Assembly: GCF_027580225.2 (NCBI RefSeq)
Contig: NC_073356.2
Span: 3,224,001-3,288,000, forward strand
DNA: 64,000 bases
Direction of reading: 5' to 3'
Source of the DNA: Misgurnus anguillicaudatus
Taxonomy: Eukaryota; Chordata; Actinopteri; Cypriniformes; Cobitidae
Each line of letters starts with the position of its first letter. Positions within the stretch are counted from its first letter, which is position 1. The position numbers were made by a program, and so were the translations under genes. Below the pieces are notes generated by a model, which saw only the letters and a list, made by a program, of their open reading frames with translations, was not told where the DNA came from and ran no database searches. Below are positions 44,261-55,287 of the stretch, in pieces.

Positions 44261-45083
44261 AGGGATACTTCGGCCAAAAACGATATTAAACCCATTATTT
44301 ACTCACCCCCAAGCTGTCCAAGTTGCATATGTCCATCGTTTTTCAGACAAACACATTTTCGGATATTGTAGAAAATATTTTAGATCTTTCTGTTGATTAA
44401 ATGTAATGTTACGGGGTCCAGCAATAGTCCACGACCTTCAAGTCCAAAATAAGTGCGTCCATCCTTCACAAATTAAATCCAAATGGCTCCAGGATGATAA
44501 ACAAAGGTCTTCTGATGGTAATCCGTGCGGCGTTGTTGTAGAAATATCCATATTTAAAATGTTATTAACGTAATTAACTACCTTCCGGTAGCGCCGCCAT
44601 CTTAGACTCAGGAGAGAGTATTTGCGTAGTGTACGCACTTTTCTTAGTGACGTATGACACATTCGGAGGGCGGGGGACAGAGCAGCAGCAGAGAAACCGT
44701 TGTATGCTGCGTAAGCGCTCATCCTGAATGCGGATGGCTCTAAAATGGCGGCGCTACCGGAAGGTATTTAATTACGTTAATAACATTTTAAATATGGATA
44801 TTTCTACAACAACACCGCACGGATTACCCTCAGAAGACCTTTGTTTATCATCCTGGAGCCGTTTGGATTTAATTTGTGAAGGATGGATGCACTTTTTTGG
44901 ACTTGAAGGTCGTGGACTATTGCTGGACCCCGTAACATTACATTTAATCAACAGAAAGATCTAAAATATTTTCTGAAATATCCGAAAATGTGTTTGTCTG
45001 AAAAACGATGGACATATGCAACTTGGACAGCTTGGGGGTGAGTAAATAATGGGTTTAATATCGTTTTTGGCCGAACTATCCCT
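44261..45083. mobile_element. TTAA foldback element, copy 2, 823 bp
   Basis: TTAA at 44257-44260 and 45084-45087; the ends are AGGGATACTTCGGCCAAAAA and, reversed, AGGGATAGTTCGGCCAAAAA. Long inverted arms and GC-rich centre as in copy 1 (20641-21464), and nearly the same length. ORF-like frames in the arms are mirror images of each other and not genes. Confidence 0.9.
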
Positions 45084-45087
45084 TTAA

Positions 45088-45281
45088 TAAATCTATATAG
45101 TTAGATATAAAGATCACTGGAGCATATTTAAGTAACTCGTGTTAAAGAGAGGACACACATTAGGAAAAACAAAACATCATAAGATCACATTTAACAATCC
45201 TCATTCATCATGCATCATAGGAGTGCAATCACTGTTTTATACTTCATGTTTTCCTTTATAGTTTCTTTTGTAAAGTGCTTT
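45088..45281. other. Short unassigned spacer
   Basis: AT-rich, no ORF or repeat ends seen. Confidence 0.4.
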
Positions 45282-45711
45282 TACCTGTAAAAACAGGATA
45301 AAATGAAAAGACCGGGACGTCACGTTTGCTCGTTCACAGCTCCTCTGTTGGTATGAGGAAGCATGCGCAGTTCATCAGTCCATACGCGACTCCCAGGCAG
45401 AATGTCAAAATAAGAGTCCTTCTTTTTTTCGGTTTATATAAACCAATATACATTTTTTAAGCTGCACTTTGCATAAAAATAATCTTTGGACTTATAACAA
45501 TATGCAGATTCCAGAGAAAAACAATAAACACAATTGTATACATACTTTGTGTGTATCACACTCTCCCTGACAAAATAAGAAAGACTCCAGTGATCAACCT
45601 CTTCCCTCCTATATGTACAATCAACACACAGGTAAAGTGAAATTGTATGGTAAGTACTGTATGTGTGAGGAGTGTATGAATTGGTATAACCAATTTGTGG
45701 TACGCAACTAT
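45282..45711 (-). repeat. Probable gypsy-type 3' LTR or 3' non-coding region
   Basis: It follows the integrase tail (45712-46512) on the minus strand and ends with CCGGTCTTTTCATTTTATCC and TGTTTTTACAGG, also found at 37940-38010. ATATAAACC near 45440 could be a TATA box. Both LTRs would be needed to fix the borders; only one is present. Confidence 0.45.
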
Positions 45712-46512
45712 TCAAACCCCAAACAGGTATGTGTGTGTGATTGGGTAAATTGTCACTGCATTAAGTGTTGGGTATGGCTGTAGCACAGGCTGACCAAAGG
45801 TATCATAAGTGTAAATCTGTCTTGGTCTTTTCTCCCTTGTAGACCTCCTTACTCTAGCTTCACTCCCTTCACTTGGACTTGCTACTCTCTCTGGCTCGAC
45901 AAAAGCAGCTACTTCCCTCTCCTCATCTACATCATCTTCCACAGGTGGTACCAGGTAAGTATTTGGTTCTTTTTCTGACAGATCTTCCTGTACCCTTGAT
46001 TCCTTCCTTCTGTGTATTTGATTGTATTCTTCCTCTACAGGTACTCGCTCAGGTAGGCGGCTAGTCCCTGGTTCCGTCCAGCTAGCTGGGGTTCTCAACC
46101 AGTATCCTCCGCCGCTATTTTTTTCATCTGAGTCTTTCATGTCACTGTCTCTGATGCTTTCTTTGTTAATTGTCTGACTTTTTTCTGTTTTCCAGGTTTC
46201 GGCGATCGGGTTGTCATTGTACGAGCTTCCACAGGTAAGTCATTGACCAGCAGTAGTAGGTTACAGTGCAACGCCCTTGTTTTACTACTTTCTCCATTTT
46301 CAGGATAAACTACATAGACTGGGTTTGAGACTTGACTCTTCACCACATTGACCACTTTCTCGCACTTGATTGACGACTGTTTCCTTCAGCAATCTTGTAT
46401 GCCTCTGCCATTCGTGCTGCCCACTGATTTGCATACCCCTTTGGTGTCACTCCATCTGCTGGCTCCACCAAGCCAAAGATCAAGTCAACTGGAAGGTGAG
46501 GATGCCGCCCAT
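45712..46512 (-). pseudogene. Gypsy-type integrase C-terminal fragment
   Basis: Three frames in order: 46512-46340 has CYGRHPHLPVDLIFGLVEPA, the block after the integrase catalytic Glu; 46355-46137 has VSNPVYVVYPENGESSKTRA and LHCNLLLLVNDLPVE, the chromodomain-less GPY-like segment; 46140-45712 has VRRSTREKRPRQIYTYDTFG, the basic C-terminal tail of fish gypsy polyproteins. Two frame changes separate them. The catalytic core is missing because the adjoining L2 starts at 46513. Confidence 0.82.
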
Positions 46513-46943
46513 AGCACAGTTGCGAAACTGACAAGAAACAAAGAACAAACTGAAACCAATAGTAAACTTCAACACAATAGTAACGATTTCATGAACTTCT
46601 TTTCTAACAAAATTACGGCTATTAGGGAAAACATCGTAGCTACCCAAGCAGCCATCACTCTACCCAATAGTTCACTAAACACTAGATTACCATATGAACA
46701 TCTTGATTCATTTAAACTTACTACAATAGATGAGCTCTCTAAACTAGTCACATCATCCAAATCATTGTCCTGTATATTAGACCCCGTTCCCACAAAACTA
46801 CTTAAAGAGGTATTCCCTGTAGTGTCAACCCCGGTACTACATATCTTTAACTCATCGCTAGAAATAGGATACGTTCCAACAGCTTTCAAACTAGCAGTTA
46901 TTAAACCGCTGATTAAAAAACCACATCTTAAGGGAGAGCTTAA
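46513..46943 (+). pseudogene. L2-type LINE, segment 1 of a split copy
   Basis: It encodes the region before the reverse-transcriptase motifs: DFMNFFSNKITAIRENIVAT, then DPVPTKLLKEVFPVVSTPVL and FKLAVIKPLIKKPHLKGELN. The frame is open and is cut exactly at a TTAA by the MITE 46944-47486, after which the LINE continues at 47491. Confidence 0.88.
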
Positions 46944-47486
46944 CTCATTCACCGCCAGCCTTTTTGAGAAAAGTTGCCCACCTGCATTTTTGTGATTTTA
47001 ACAAAACTTTCACAAAATTCCTTGCAGGAAAAATAATTTTCTATAAATATATAAACATACAAATTATATCAAATTAAAGAACACACCCTCTGCTTTCAAA
47101 CAAACAATAAACAAACAAACAAACAAAAAAACAAAATGGGGAAAAAATGTTTTATTATATATTTACTTTTTCTACTTAATTTAACCACTGAAATATGGAT
47201 ATTTCTCTTCAAAAATACAACATTTTGAGCAAAAAGCTTAAAAAATTGTGTTTTTGTAAAGAAATTTATATTAGAGATCAGACTCAGAATGACTATCAAA
47301 CATAAAGGCAGTAAAAAATAATTCATTAAATCCTTTTAACTTCCGTTTTTGATAAATTCGTTTTGGCCATCTGGTGGATAAAAGCGGTATTACACTTTCA
47401 CTTTGAAATTCGTCCATAAAAGCATATTTATTAGTTAAATATGAACTCATAAATGACGAGATAACTCGTCAATGGCGGTGAATGAG
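46944..47486 (+). mobile_element. TTAA-target MITE, copy 2, 543 bp
   Basis: TTAA at 46940-46943 and 47487-47490, ends CTCATTCACCGCCA, closely similar to 13065-13590. It splits L2 codons at GEL/NN, and removing it with one TTAA restores the frame, which proves the TSD. Confidence 0.92.
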
Positions 47487-47490
47487 TTAA

Positions 47491-47880
47491 TAACTTTAGA
47501 CCAATCTCAAATCTCGAAAATATTAGAAAAGGTAGTGGCAAGCCAGTTACGCACATTCTTGACAAATAATAGTACGTATGAAAAGTTCCAATCAGGATTC
47601 AGGCCCCACCATAGCACAGAGACAGCGCTGCTTAGAGTTACAAATGACCTCCTGTTAACATCCGATCGTTGTGAAATCTCAATCCTTATATTACTAGACC
47701 TTAGTGCAGCCTTTGACACAATAGATCATACAATCTTACTCAATAGACTAGAAAACTATGTTGGTATCAGTGGTCAGGCGTTAGCCTGGTTTAGGTCGTA
47801 TCTAACCAATCGATATCACTTTGTTTATGTAAATGAGGAAGAGTCATATCACTCCCTGGTTAAATATGGTGTACCGCAGG
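47491..47880 (+). pseudogene. L2-type LINE, segment 2 (reverse transcriptase)
   Basis: It contains [40 protein letters not shown] and the first catalytic block [14 protein letters not shown], then ends at KYGVPQ where the hAT insertion begins. A short frame change is present near 47500-47520. The next part is at 55637. Confidence 0.9.
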
Positions 47881-48117
47881 CAGTGCCGGTCTTTCCTATA
47901 CGCAAACTACGCAATTTGCATAGGGCCCCGCACCACTAGAGGGCCCCCTTGATCTCAGAATTATTTAAAACCATTATATCAAAGAAAAATTATTATTATG
48001 TTTAATGAAAACAAGGCGCTATGATTTAAATAATTTGCAAACTTCCGAATTTATGCGGGTTTTTAAAAATACTTAATGATTTCTTAAATCAGTGATATAC
48101 TCGGACAACATGCAGGC

Positions 48118-48366
48118 AGTTTCTCAATCCGAAGGCTGCAGCCTTCAGAGGTCACATTTGTAGGCTGCATATGCGTCATAAAAACGTAATTCAGAATATT
48201 AACAATTATAATGTTGACTATTATTCTTAGTTAATGGTTAATTGTTATATTATGTTTATGACTTGCAAATGAAATGCTCATTTAACTTAAATAAATCAGG
48301 CTTGATGACGTATGCAGCGCGCATATGCGACATCCGGAGGTTGCAGCCTTCAAATTTAGAAACGGC
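48118..48366. mobile_element. ~250-bp MITE with AAGGCTGCAGCC subterminal repeats
   Basis: AGTTTCTCAATCCGAAGGCT at the left and, reversed, CGTTTCTAAATTTGAAGGCT at the right, each followed by GCA(G/A)CC. The TSD is not resolved. Confidence 0.6.
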
Positions 48367-48656
48367 CGCGTGGATGACGCAGAAGAGTGATTTGGTAACG
48401 ATGCGCATATTATATGCCCACCATTGATTTAAAACAAAGCTATCCGTCTGGGGCAGAATAAAGGGGAAAAAACGTGAAGCAAGGGAACAAGATAAAGGAT
48501 TTGCGCGAGCAGATTACATAGTCAAAGACGCATCCACACGCGTCCTAGCATGGGGCGATGCAAATGACGCGAATAGGGTGACGCAATTGCCGCGAAAACA
48601 CGCGCTTTTCCCTTTGAACTTCAACAACGCGCTCTCGCGCAGGATAATTTGACATC

Positions 48657-48658
<2 letters not shown>

Positions 48659-48723
<65 letters not shown>
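48659..48723 (+). repeat. (GA)n microsatellite at the LINE 3' side
   Basis: About 32 GA units immediately next to the 3' end of the minus-strand LINE. A second GA run lies at its 5' side (54197-54230). Confidence 0.97.
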
Positions 48724-48725
<2 letters not shown>

Positions 48726-48791
48726 TTAAATATATCTTTAATCAGTTAAATTACACATTCTACACAGTAATACAAAAGTTACTCACAAAAA

Positions 48792-51700
48792 TTACCAAAC
48801 AAATATCAAAGAATCATCATCACCAACTGCAAACAAGCCACTATTTGCACACCATTTGTATGTAAATTCAACCATATTGTCTGTAGTTTTGAAAAATATG
48901 TATTCCACCCTTATTCGCAATTCAACCAATGCCTTGAACATTCTCAAAACATTAACTTTTCGTCCTTCAATAGAAAGCCTACAAGTCTTCCAAATAGCCA
49001 ATTTTGCCTGACCAATTATGAAATTGGCAAAAGTACAACGCTCTTTGTTTGCTTTGGAATACTTGTATCCATAAATAAAAATCATTTTGTTAAAAACAAA
49101 GCCCAACCCTACCAAGATCCCTTCCAACAATGCAAAAAGTGACTCTAACCGTGGACATTCATTAAAAACATGGAACACGGTATCAGGCCCATTGCAAAAA
49201 TTACAAAAAGGCAATACAGTTGAGTTGAATTTTGAGACAAAAACATTAGTGGCTAACACACAGTGTAATATTCTCCACTGTAAATCACCTGAGCGTTTTG
49301 GAAGGGGGCTTTTGTAAAAAAGCCTCCAGGAAGGAGAAACATTATCAACAACTGACAGTTTTTCTCTCCATTTAGTATCCCGTCTGTCACATAAATCATT
49401 AAAGTATGCTGTTTTTACACAGACTTGGTAAATACTTTTCTTGTCTGCTGTTTGAAAAGGTAGACATTTAAGTCTTTCAAAATTCAACAACTTTCCTTCC
49501 TGAAACACTTCGGGACAAACTTCAGGTGATACAGTTAACTCAGGAAAGGTTACCTGTACAGGCTCACTCTCCAAAGAATTATTGACCAACTGAAAGAGAG
49601 GAGGAGGAAGAGCAGCTTTTAGACCAAAAATCAACTGCTCCATCACCCTCACAGATCTCATTTCAACTTGACTAGAAATTTCTTTTACTGATCTCCATTC
49701 ATTTGTAACTGGGTTAATCAAATGTCCCACTTTAGTGAGTCCTTTTTCCATACACATCTTTACTATATAATTAGACATGCAAATATTTCCTAAAAAGGGG
49801 TTAAAAAATAAGGGTTCATTTAAACCATAATGATCATTTTCAGACCTAGACAACTTAAACACATTCCAGGCATTTAAAACAGAGGCATAAAAATTACCAC
49901 CAGATGTAACATTTTTGTTAAAGGATGACATCAAAAATAACTGTTTATCAAGCCCAACCCCAGACAACGATCTTAACAAGGCTAACCCAAAAGACACCCA
50001 CGGAATAAAATCCATGGAATAAAGCAGTCTCTGTGCAGATTTTAGTCTCATGGCTCTCACTTTGGCTGACAGTTCGATCAGTCCTTGCCCTCCTTCATTT
50101 ACAGGCAAGTATACAATTCCAGAAGGCAACCAATGGAAGCCATCCCAAAAGAAATCAACAAAAACCTTTTGTAGCCTCTGTAAAAAATCCTTTGGGGGAT
50201 TTATAACAGTCAGACGATGCCATAGCATAGATGCTGCAAGATTATTGACAACAAGGACCCTCCCTCTATAAGACAATTGAGGGAGAGTCCATCTCCATCT
50301 ATTTAAACGACCAGCCACCTTTTCAAATACGCCTTCCCAGTTTTTCTCCATATATTGTTCTGTACCGAGAAAAACCCCCAGCACTTTAAACCCCTCCAAA
50401 CTCCACGGGCAGTGCTGAGGAAGCTTTGGAATGCCTTCTACCTCCCATTGGCCTAATAAGAAGGAAGTGCTTTTAGCCCAGTTGATTCTGGCTGAGGAAG
50501 CTTTTTGATACATCTTAAGAGCTGCTTCTACATTGTGTACATCATCATCTGATCTGATTATTACAGTGACATCATCTGCGTAAGCACTGAGTTTGGTGGT
50601 AACAGTCTCTAAGGAGAAAGGCTCCACTATAGAAATCCCATGAAGGTGTTGTCTCAGTGCCGTTAGCAACGGTTCAATGACAATAGCATATAAAATGCCT
50701 GACATACTGCATCCTTGCCGTATGCCTCTGCTTACCGCAAAAGGTCTTGTGAGCGAGCTATTAATTTTTAAAACACTATATATATCCGTGTACAACAATT
50801 TAAGATAGGAAACAAATGAGGATCCAAATCCAAAGGCTTCGAAACATCGAAAAAGAAACCCATGATCCACTCGATCGAAGGCTTTTTCCTGGTCCAAAGA
50901 TAGAAATCCCACATTCAACTTATTCTCTTTAGCATATGCAATCAAGTCACGAACTAAAAACAGATTATCAAATATAGTTCGTTTTGGAATGCAATATGAC
51001 TGATCAGGATGTATAATTGTTGATATGTAGAGCTTCAATCTATTGGTTAATGCTTTGGACAGTATCTTGTAGTCTACGCCGAGCAGAGAGACGGGGCGCC
51101 AATTTTTAATGTCCGCAAGATCACCCTTCTTGGGTAGCAAAGTAATCACTGCTCTCCGTAAACTGACAGGAAGAGTACCTCTCTTAAGGCACTCCAAAAA
51201 AACTAAGAACAGGTCATTGCCAATAACTGGCCAAAACTTCCTATAAAATTCAGTAGTTAAGCCATCCAAGCCAGGGGCCTTGCCTGAAGACAAATCTTTA
51301 ATCGCCGAAGTCAATTCATCCATTCGCAATGGTTTATCAAGTGAACGCTTATCATTTCTTGTCAACTGAGGTAAATCCTGAAGCAGTTTTTCTGATGTTT
51401 CTTCATCGCAGGGTTCTGCTGTGTAAAGATGTTCATAGAAACGTAGCGCATGAGTAGCTATTTCATGTTCATCAATTGTTTCACCCCCTTCTGGAAGTTT
51501 CAGGCGACTTAAAGTTTTTCTGTTAACAACTTTCTTCTCCAAATTAAAAAAGAATGATGTTGGAGCGTCCATACAGTTGAAACGTGTAAACCTTGCACGA
51601 ATTAGGGTCTCTTTAGCTCTCTCCTCTAGTAAGTTCTGAAGAAGTGTTTTCCTTATTTCTAGATCACCAGCAATATTCTCATCATGCTCTTCAATTTTCA

Positions 51701-52736
51701 ACTGTGAAATTTCTTGTTCAAGTTGTCTCATTTTGTTTTCGAGAACAGATTTGTTATGTGCAGAGTACTTCAAACAAAAAAGTTTCACTTGCACTTTACT
51801 TATATCCCACCACTGACTATGAGACTTATACTGGGATTTTCTCTCTCTCAACATCTCCCAAAACAGTGTAAAAGAGTGCACAAAGTTGTGATCTTGCAAC
51901 AGCCTATTAGAAAAACGCCAATAGGGACATTTAAAAGTGCTCTGTGCTGAAGTGACATTAACAGACGTATAGTGATGATCTGACAAAGGGGTCGGTGTAA
52001 TACAGCACTTAAAAATCTTTTCTCTAACACTTCTTTGTATATAAATTCTGTCAAGCCTTGCTGCAGAGACCATATTAGAATTAACTTTGATCCATGTATA
52101 TTGCTTGATATTAGGAAAAGCTTCCCTCCAAACATCCACAAAATCATGATAAATAATCACTTTTCTTAAAACATTTGCTGACGAACTATGGGGTTCCTCA
52201 TGATTCCTATCTAATGTATGATCTAGCGTACAATTAAAATCACCAGCCAAGACAATAATTCTGCCCTGTTGGACATTGCCCAAAGCTGTATTAAGTTTAT
52301 CAAAGAAAAAAGTGCGCTCTGTCCCAATATTAGGGGCATATACATTAAAAAAAGAGAAATCAAGACCACGCAGAGTGACATCTACTCTTAGCATTCTGCC
52401 TGGAATGAGATCAAAGACACTTGCATTTTGTTCCTTAAATTCAACTGCAAGAAGAATAGCAACTCCTGCACTATTACTAGAACCATGACTTAGAATTGTC
52501 TGCCCATTCCACTCACTCTGCCACTGGAATTGATTATTAACATCCGTGTGAGTTTCTTGTAAAAACACAACACTACTATTCTTCAAAGTAATATAATCAA
52601 AAAGAGATGTTCTTTTCACAGCATCACGGCATCCATTTATATTTAAAGAGCCAAAACACAAAGGTGCCATGGTGCTATAAATAACAAAGATCAATACAAA
52701 ACAAAAATAAATTAATTCTAATGGTACTATATTCAT
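48792..52736 (-). CDS. LINE ORF2: APE endonuclease and reverse transcriptase, 1314 aa, intact
   Basis: ORF2 nicks target DNA and copies the LINE RNA at the nick. Residues about 25-258 are an APE-type endonuclease: LNING (31-35), QETHTD with E61, GDFN (165-168) and SDHH (252-255), all catalytic positions present. The reverse transcriptase spans about 450-800, with FLSLDQEKAFDRVDHGF for block A, SRGIRQGCSMSG for block B and AYADDVTVI (Y719, D721, D722) for block C. A Cys/His cluster CNFCNGPDTVFHVFNEC lies near residue 1180, as in Tx1/L1 relatives. The first Met (52736) overlaps the ORF1-frame stop; M23 (MAPLCFG) is an alternative start nearer the endonuclease. No internal stop or frameshift is seen. 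Confidence 0.9.
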   Translation of the reverse strand: MNIVPLELIYFCFVLIFVIYSTMAPLCFGSLNINGCRDAVKRTSLFDYITLKNSSVVFLQETHTDVNNQFQWQSEWNGQTILSHGSSNSAGVAILLAVEFKEQNASVFDLIPGRMLRVDVTLRGLDFSFFNVYAPNIGTERTFFFDKLNTALGNVQQGRIIVLAGDFNCTLDHTLDRNHEEPHSSSANVLRKVIIYHDFVDVWREAFPNIKQYTWIKVNSNMVSAARLDRIYIQRSVREKIFKCCITPTPLSDHHYTSVNVTSAQSTFKCPYWRFSNRLLQDHNFVHSFTLFWEMLRERKSQYKSHSQWWDISKVQVKLFCLKYSAHNKSVLENKMRQLEQEISQLKIEEHDENIAGDLEIRKTLLQNLLEERAKETLIRARFTRFNCMDAPTSFFFNLEKKVVNRKTLSRLKLPEGGETIDEHEIATHALRFYEHLYTAEPCDEETSEKLLQDLPQLTRNDKRSLDKPLRMDELTSAIKDLSSGKAPGLDGLTTEFYRKFWPVIGNDLFLVFLECLKRGTLPVSLRRAVITLLPKKGDLADIKNWRPVSLLGVDYKILSKALTNRLKLYISTIIHPDQSYCIPKRTIFDNLFLVRDLIAYAKENKLNVGFLSLDQEKAFDRVDHGFLFRCFEAFGFGSSFVSYLKLLYTDIYSVLKINSSLTRPFAVSRGIRQGCSMSGILYAIVIEPLLTALRQHLHGISIVEPFSLETVTTKLSAYADDVTVIIRSDDDVHNVEAALKMYQKASSARINWAKSTSFLLGQWEVEGIPKLPQHCPWSLEGFKVLGVFLGTEQYMEKNWEGVFEKVAGRLNRWRWTLPQLSYRGRVLVVNNLAASMLWHRLTVINPPKDFLQRLQKVFVDFFWDGFHWLPSGIVYLPVNEGGQGLIELSAKVRAMRLKSAQRLLYSMDFIPWVSFGLALLRSLSGVGLDKQLFLMSSFNKNVTSGGNFYASVLNAWNVFKLSRSENDHYGLNEPLFFNPFLGNICMSNYIVKMCMEKGLTKVGHLINPVTNEWRSVKEISSQVEMRSVRVMEQLIFGLKAALPPPLFQLVNNSLESEPVQVTFPELTVSPEVCPEVFQEGKLLNFERLKCLPFQTADKKSIYQVCVKTAYFNDLCDRRDTKWREKLSVVDNVSPSWRLFYKSPLPKRSGDLQWRILHCVLATNVFVSKFNSTVLPFCNFCNGPDTVFHVFNECPRLESLFALLEGILVGLGFVFNKMIFIYGYKYSKANKERCTFANFIIGQAKLAIWKTCRLSIEGRKVNVLRMFKALVELRIRVEYIFFKTTDNMVEFTYKWCANSGLFAVGDDDSLIFVW

Positions 52737-54015
52737 TTTTTACCACGTGAATGCAGAGAACTTCTCACGTTACACAGAATCTTCTTAAGACGGTATCTTT
52801 TTGGTTTATCAAGTTCATCAAATGAAGCTTTTCTCATTACTGTTGTGCCGGATGCCAAAAACAAACTAAGATCAGGAAAAAAATGTCTCAATTTTAGGCT
52901 TGCGAAGGCCTTTAGTACAATCCAAAAAATCATTCATTTGTTTAAGTGAGTAAAGTTTTGACTTACTCTCATCACCAGTAGTCTGCACCTGTACACTAGC
53001 ACCAGTCTCATTACTCTCATCCACAATGCTCTCAGTATCCTCATAATCATTATCAGATTCCTCAGTTTGTGGATCAACACTTACATCTTGAGAGCTTTCA
53101 TCTTCTATTGGCTCCTCAATATCTTCTGTGATATTGGGAAGCTGTGTTTGCTTGATCTCATTATGAGAATTGCGATCATTATCTGCCTGTACTCCACTAG
53201 GGCCCGGCACTGACTGTGAAAACCTGTTTTTGACACTGCTAGCAGCGGTCTCATCAATTGACACACCAGAGTCATTATTTGAGCTGCCTGCCACATCACT
53301 GTCTTCACGTGAGCTATTCAATTCAGCGTTTTCAACAACAGACGGGTCTAACGACACTGCAGCCGTATTTAATTCATTACCGCGTATCTGCCCGTTGTTC
53401 TCTGCATTAGCAGCGGCAGCTACGCTATTTTCATTCACTCTGGTTTTATTAGGACAAGTCTGACGAACATGCCCAAAACCTCCACATGTGAAACATCTCA
53501 TTGTCTCAGAACTAATAAAAATCGTATAATCTTTACCGTCAATACTCATCTTAACGGAGAAGTTCAGAGCTTCAGTCTGTGAATTCAAAATCATAATCAC
53601 CTGTCGTCTAAACGACATTACGTTTAAGTTCAGCATTTTTACAACCAAGTGGAATCATTTTAATGGGACTCATTAGCCTACCATGTCTTTGAAGTATTTC
53701 TTCTAGTTTTTCATTCCGTACAAACGGCGGCACATTTGAGAGAACAACTTTTTTAGTTGGGCTTGACAGGGGCAGAACGGGCAGAAATGTATCATTTACT
53801 ATTAAACCATTCTCAATCAAAGTGTCCACCATATGAACTTCCTTTAGAAAAAACACAACAGCCTTATTCATTCGAGATGCCGAACTAATGTTTGCCCCAC
53901 CGATCACAGCGCTTACGGCTAATAAACAATCTTCCACCGTAACAGCGGGCTCAGGTATACATTTGCACCCATTTCTAACAGACATACTTGTAAAGTCTCC
54001 CGCGTTTGTCTCCAT
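52733..54015 (-). pseudogene. LINE ORF1: RNA-binding protein with CCHC knuckle, two frame changes
   Basis: 54015-53608 encodes METNAGDFTSMSVRNGCKCI and an RRM-like stretch (KKVVLSNVPPFVRNEKLEEI). A one-base change near 53620-53645 shifts into 53648-52872, where RCFTCGGFGHVRQTCPNKTR is a CCHC zinc knuckle, followed by a long acidic Ser/Glu/Asp-rich region. A run of seven A near 52875 probably causes the second shift, after which 52933-52733 gives a Lys/Arg-rich tail ending SSLHSRGKK. ORF1 proteins coat the LINE RNA. Either sequencing indels in homopolymers or real lesions could explain the shifts. Confidence 0.75.
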
Positions 54016-54183
54016 TACTCGGAGAACGCCGACTAAAAGTCAGCTAAACGCTTCACAACACTCACAAACGAAATGCCTTTTATCTGACTTAAAGCATATA
54101 AAGATTTAAGAAAAAGGAAAATAGAAACTCACTCAAGATCGCTCTCACTCACGCCAAACCACTCTGCAATCCACGTGCACGCG

Positions 54184-54230
<47 letters not shown>
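54184..54230 (+). repeat. (CA)n-(GA)n microsatellite at the LINE 5' side
   Basis: Seven CA units run into about 17 GA units, then GTAAGAATGG. Together with 48659-48723 it represents the split target repeat. Confidence 0.95.
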
Positions 54231-54233
<3 letters not shown>

Positions 54234-55287
54234 AGAATGGTGCCCACGTCGAGAAAACTTATTAGAAGACTTGAAATTTGTAAAGGATTAAAGTATATGT
54301 CCCTCGTTTAATTACAGTATGTTAACTGGATAACACTGGATATAACTCATTGTATAGTTTAATAAAATAATGTATTTTGATTACACAAATCAAACCTAAC
54401 TATATGATTGTTTTAGCTGCTGACCAGCATAGGGAATCTCTATGGCTATAAGACATGTTGCTGATACAGTACTGTGTGTTGTACCTTATCTTGTTAATTG
54501 AGTCTTTTTGGGCATCTTATGCCTAGAATTATTTAAGGAGATTGATTCTTTTAACTTCCTTTAAAGTTTGATCAACTGTGCATAACGACATGTGCAACAA
54601 ATGGATATAGAGTGTCAAACTCATAGATTTGCAATATTTAAAATCAGAAACTATTTTTAAAATATTTGGGGTCAACCTCTATGACAGCTTTAAAGGGACA
54701 CTTCATCATTTTGCATCATTGAAAGAAGGAAGTGCAATATCTTTGTTGAGGGAGTGAGACTACAAACACCCCTTTTCTTTGTAAAATAGGCACCAAATTC
54801 TAAATGTATGTTACATTTCGACTACAAATATAACACTTTCAATAAAGATTAATGTTTCTACGGGTGAAATGCTCTTTTAAAGCTGAAACTTATCAAATCC
54901 TATCAGAGGTCCAGAATGTCATTGAAACACACCAGTGGCTTTGCTGTCATCAGTATTAAACATGTTACCCCTCGAAGTACCCCTCCCCACAGAGCCCCCC
55001 CCCCCATAACAAATCCCAATTTAACCCCTGTGTATTAACAGTATGTATTTATATTCAATTTAATTTGATTCATTACATTCATTTAGATCAGGTTAATTTT
55101 TAGTGCTTCTCACAACACATTTTAAATCAAAACAACTTATCAGCAAATACATGTTTCATGTTATAATCAGCAAGTTTATCAGTCAGGGTTTCAAAGTAAT
55201 GTGCATATGGGAATAATATACAGCTATAAGATAATACACTATGTGGTTAATTAACAACTAACTAACAGCAACATTGACTGGGTTTTA
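54231..55287. other. Right arm of the hAT, no gene
   Basis: AT-rich non-coding interior of the 47881-55636 hAT; a C-rich run is at about 54998-55010. I see no domains. Confidence 0.5.

Larger units (their letters stand above)
48724..54183 (-). mobile_element. Tx1-clade LINE inserted in a (GA/TC)n microsatellite
   Basis: A near-complete non-LTR retrotransposon with ORF1 (CCHC knuckle), ORF2 (endonuclease plus reverse transcriptase), a roughly 160-bp 5' UTR and only about 70 bp of 3' UTR. It has no poly(A) tail; the 3' end passes directly into TC repeats. GA/TC repeats flank both sides. Tx1-type LINEs that insert only in microsatellites are known from fish (I recall Kibi for TC repeats), and this arrangement fits. 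It is much better preserved than the other LINEs here. Confidence 0.85.

Noticed and set aside
44438..44964. Opposed ORFs of 94 and 78 aa sharing ISTTTPHGLPSEDLCLSSWS
   Set aside because: They are mirror translations of the inverted arms of the TTAA foldback, so not genes.
45434..45715. 93-aa Cys/Tyr-rich minus ORF
   Set aside because: It lies in the presumed gypsy LTR/3' region and looks like low-complexity translation; no homology recognised.
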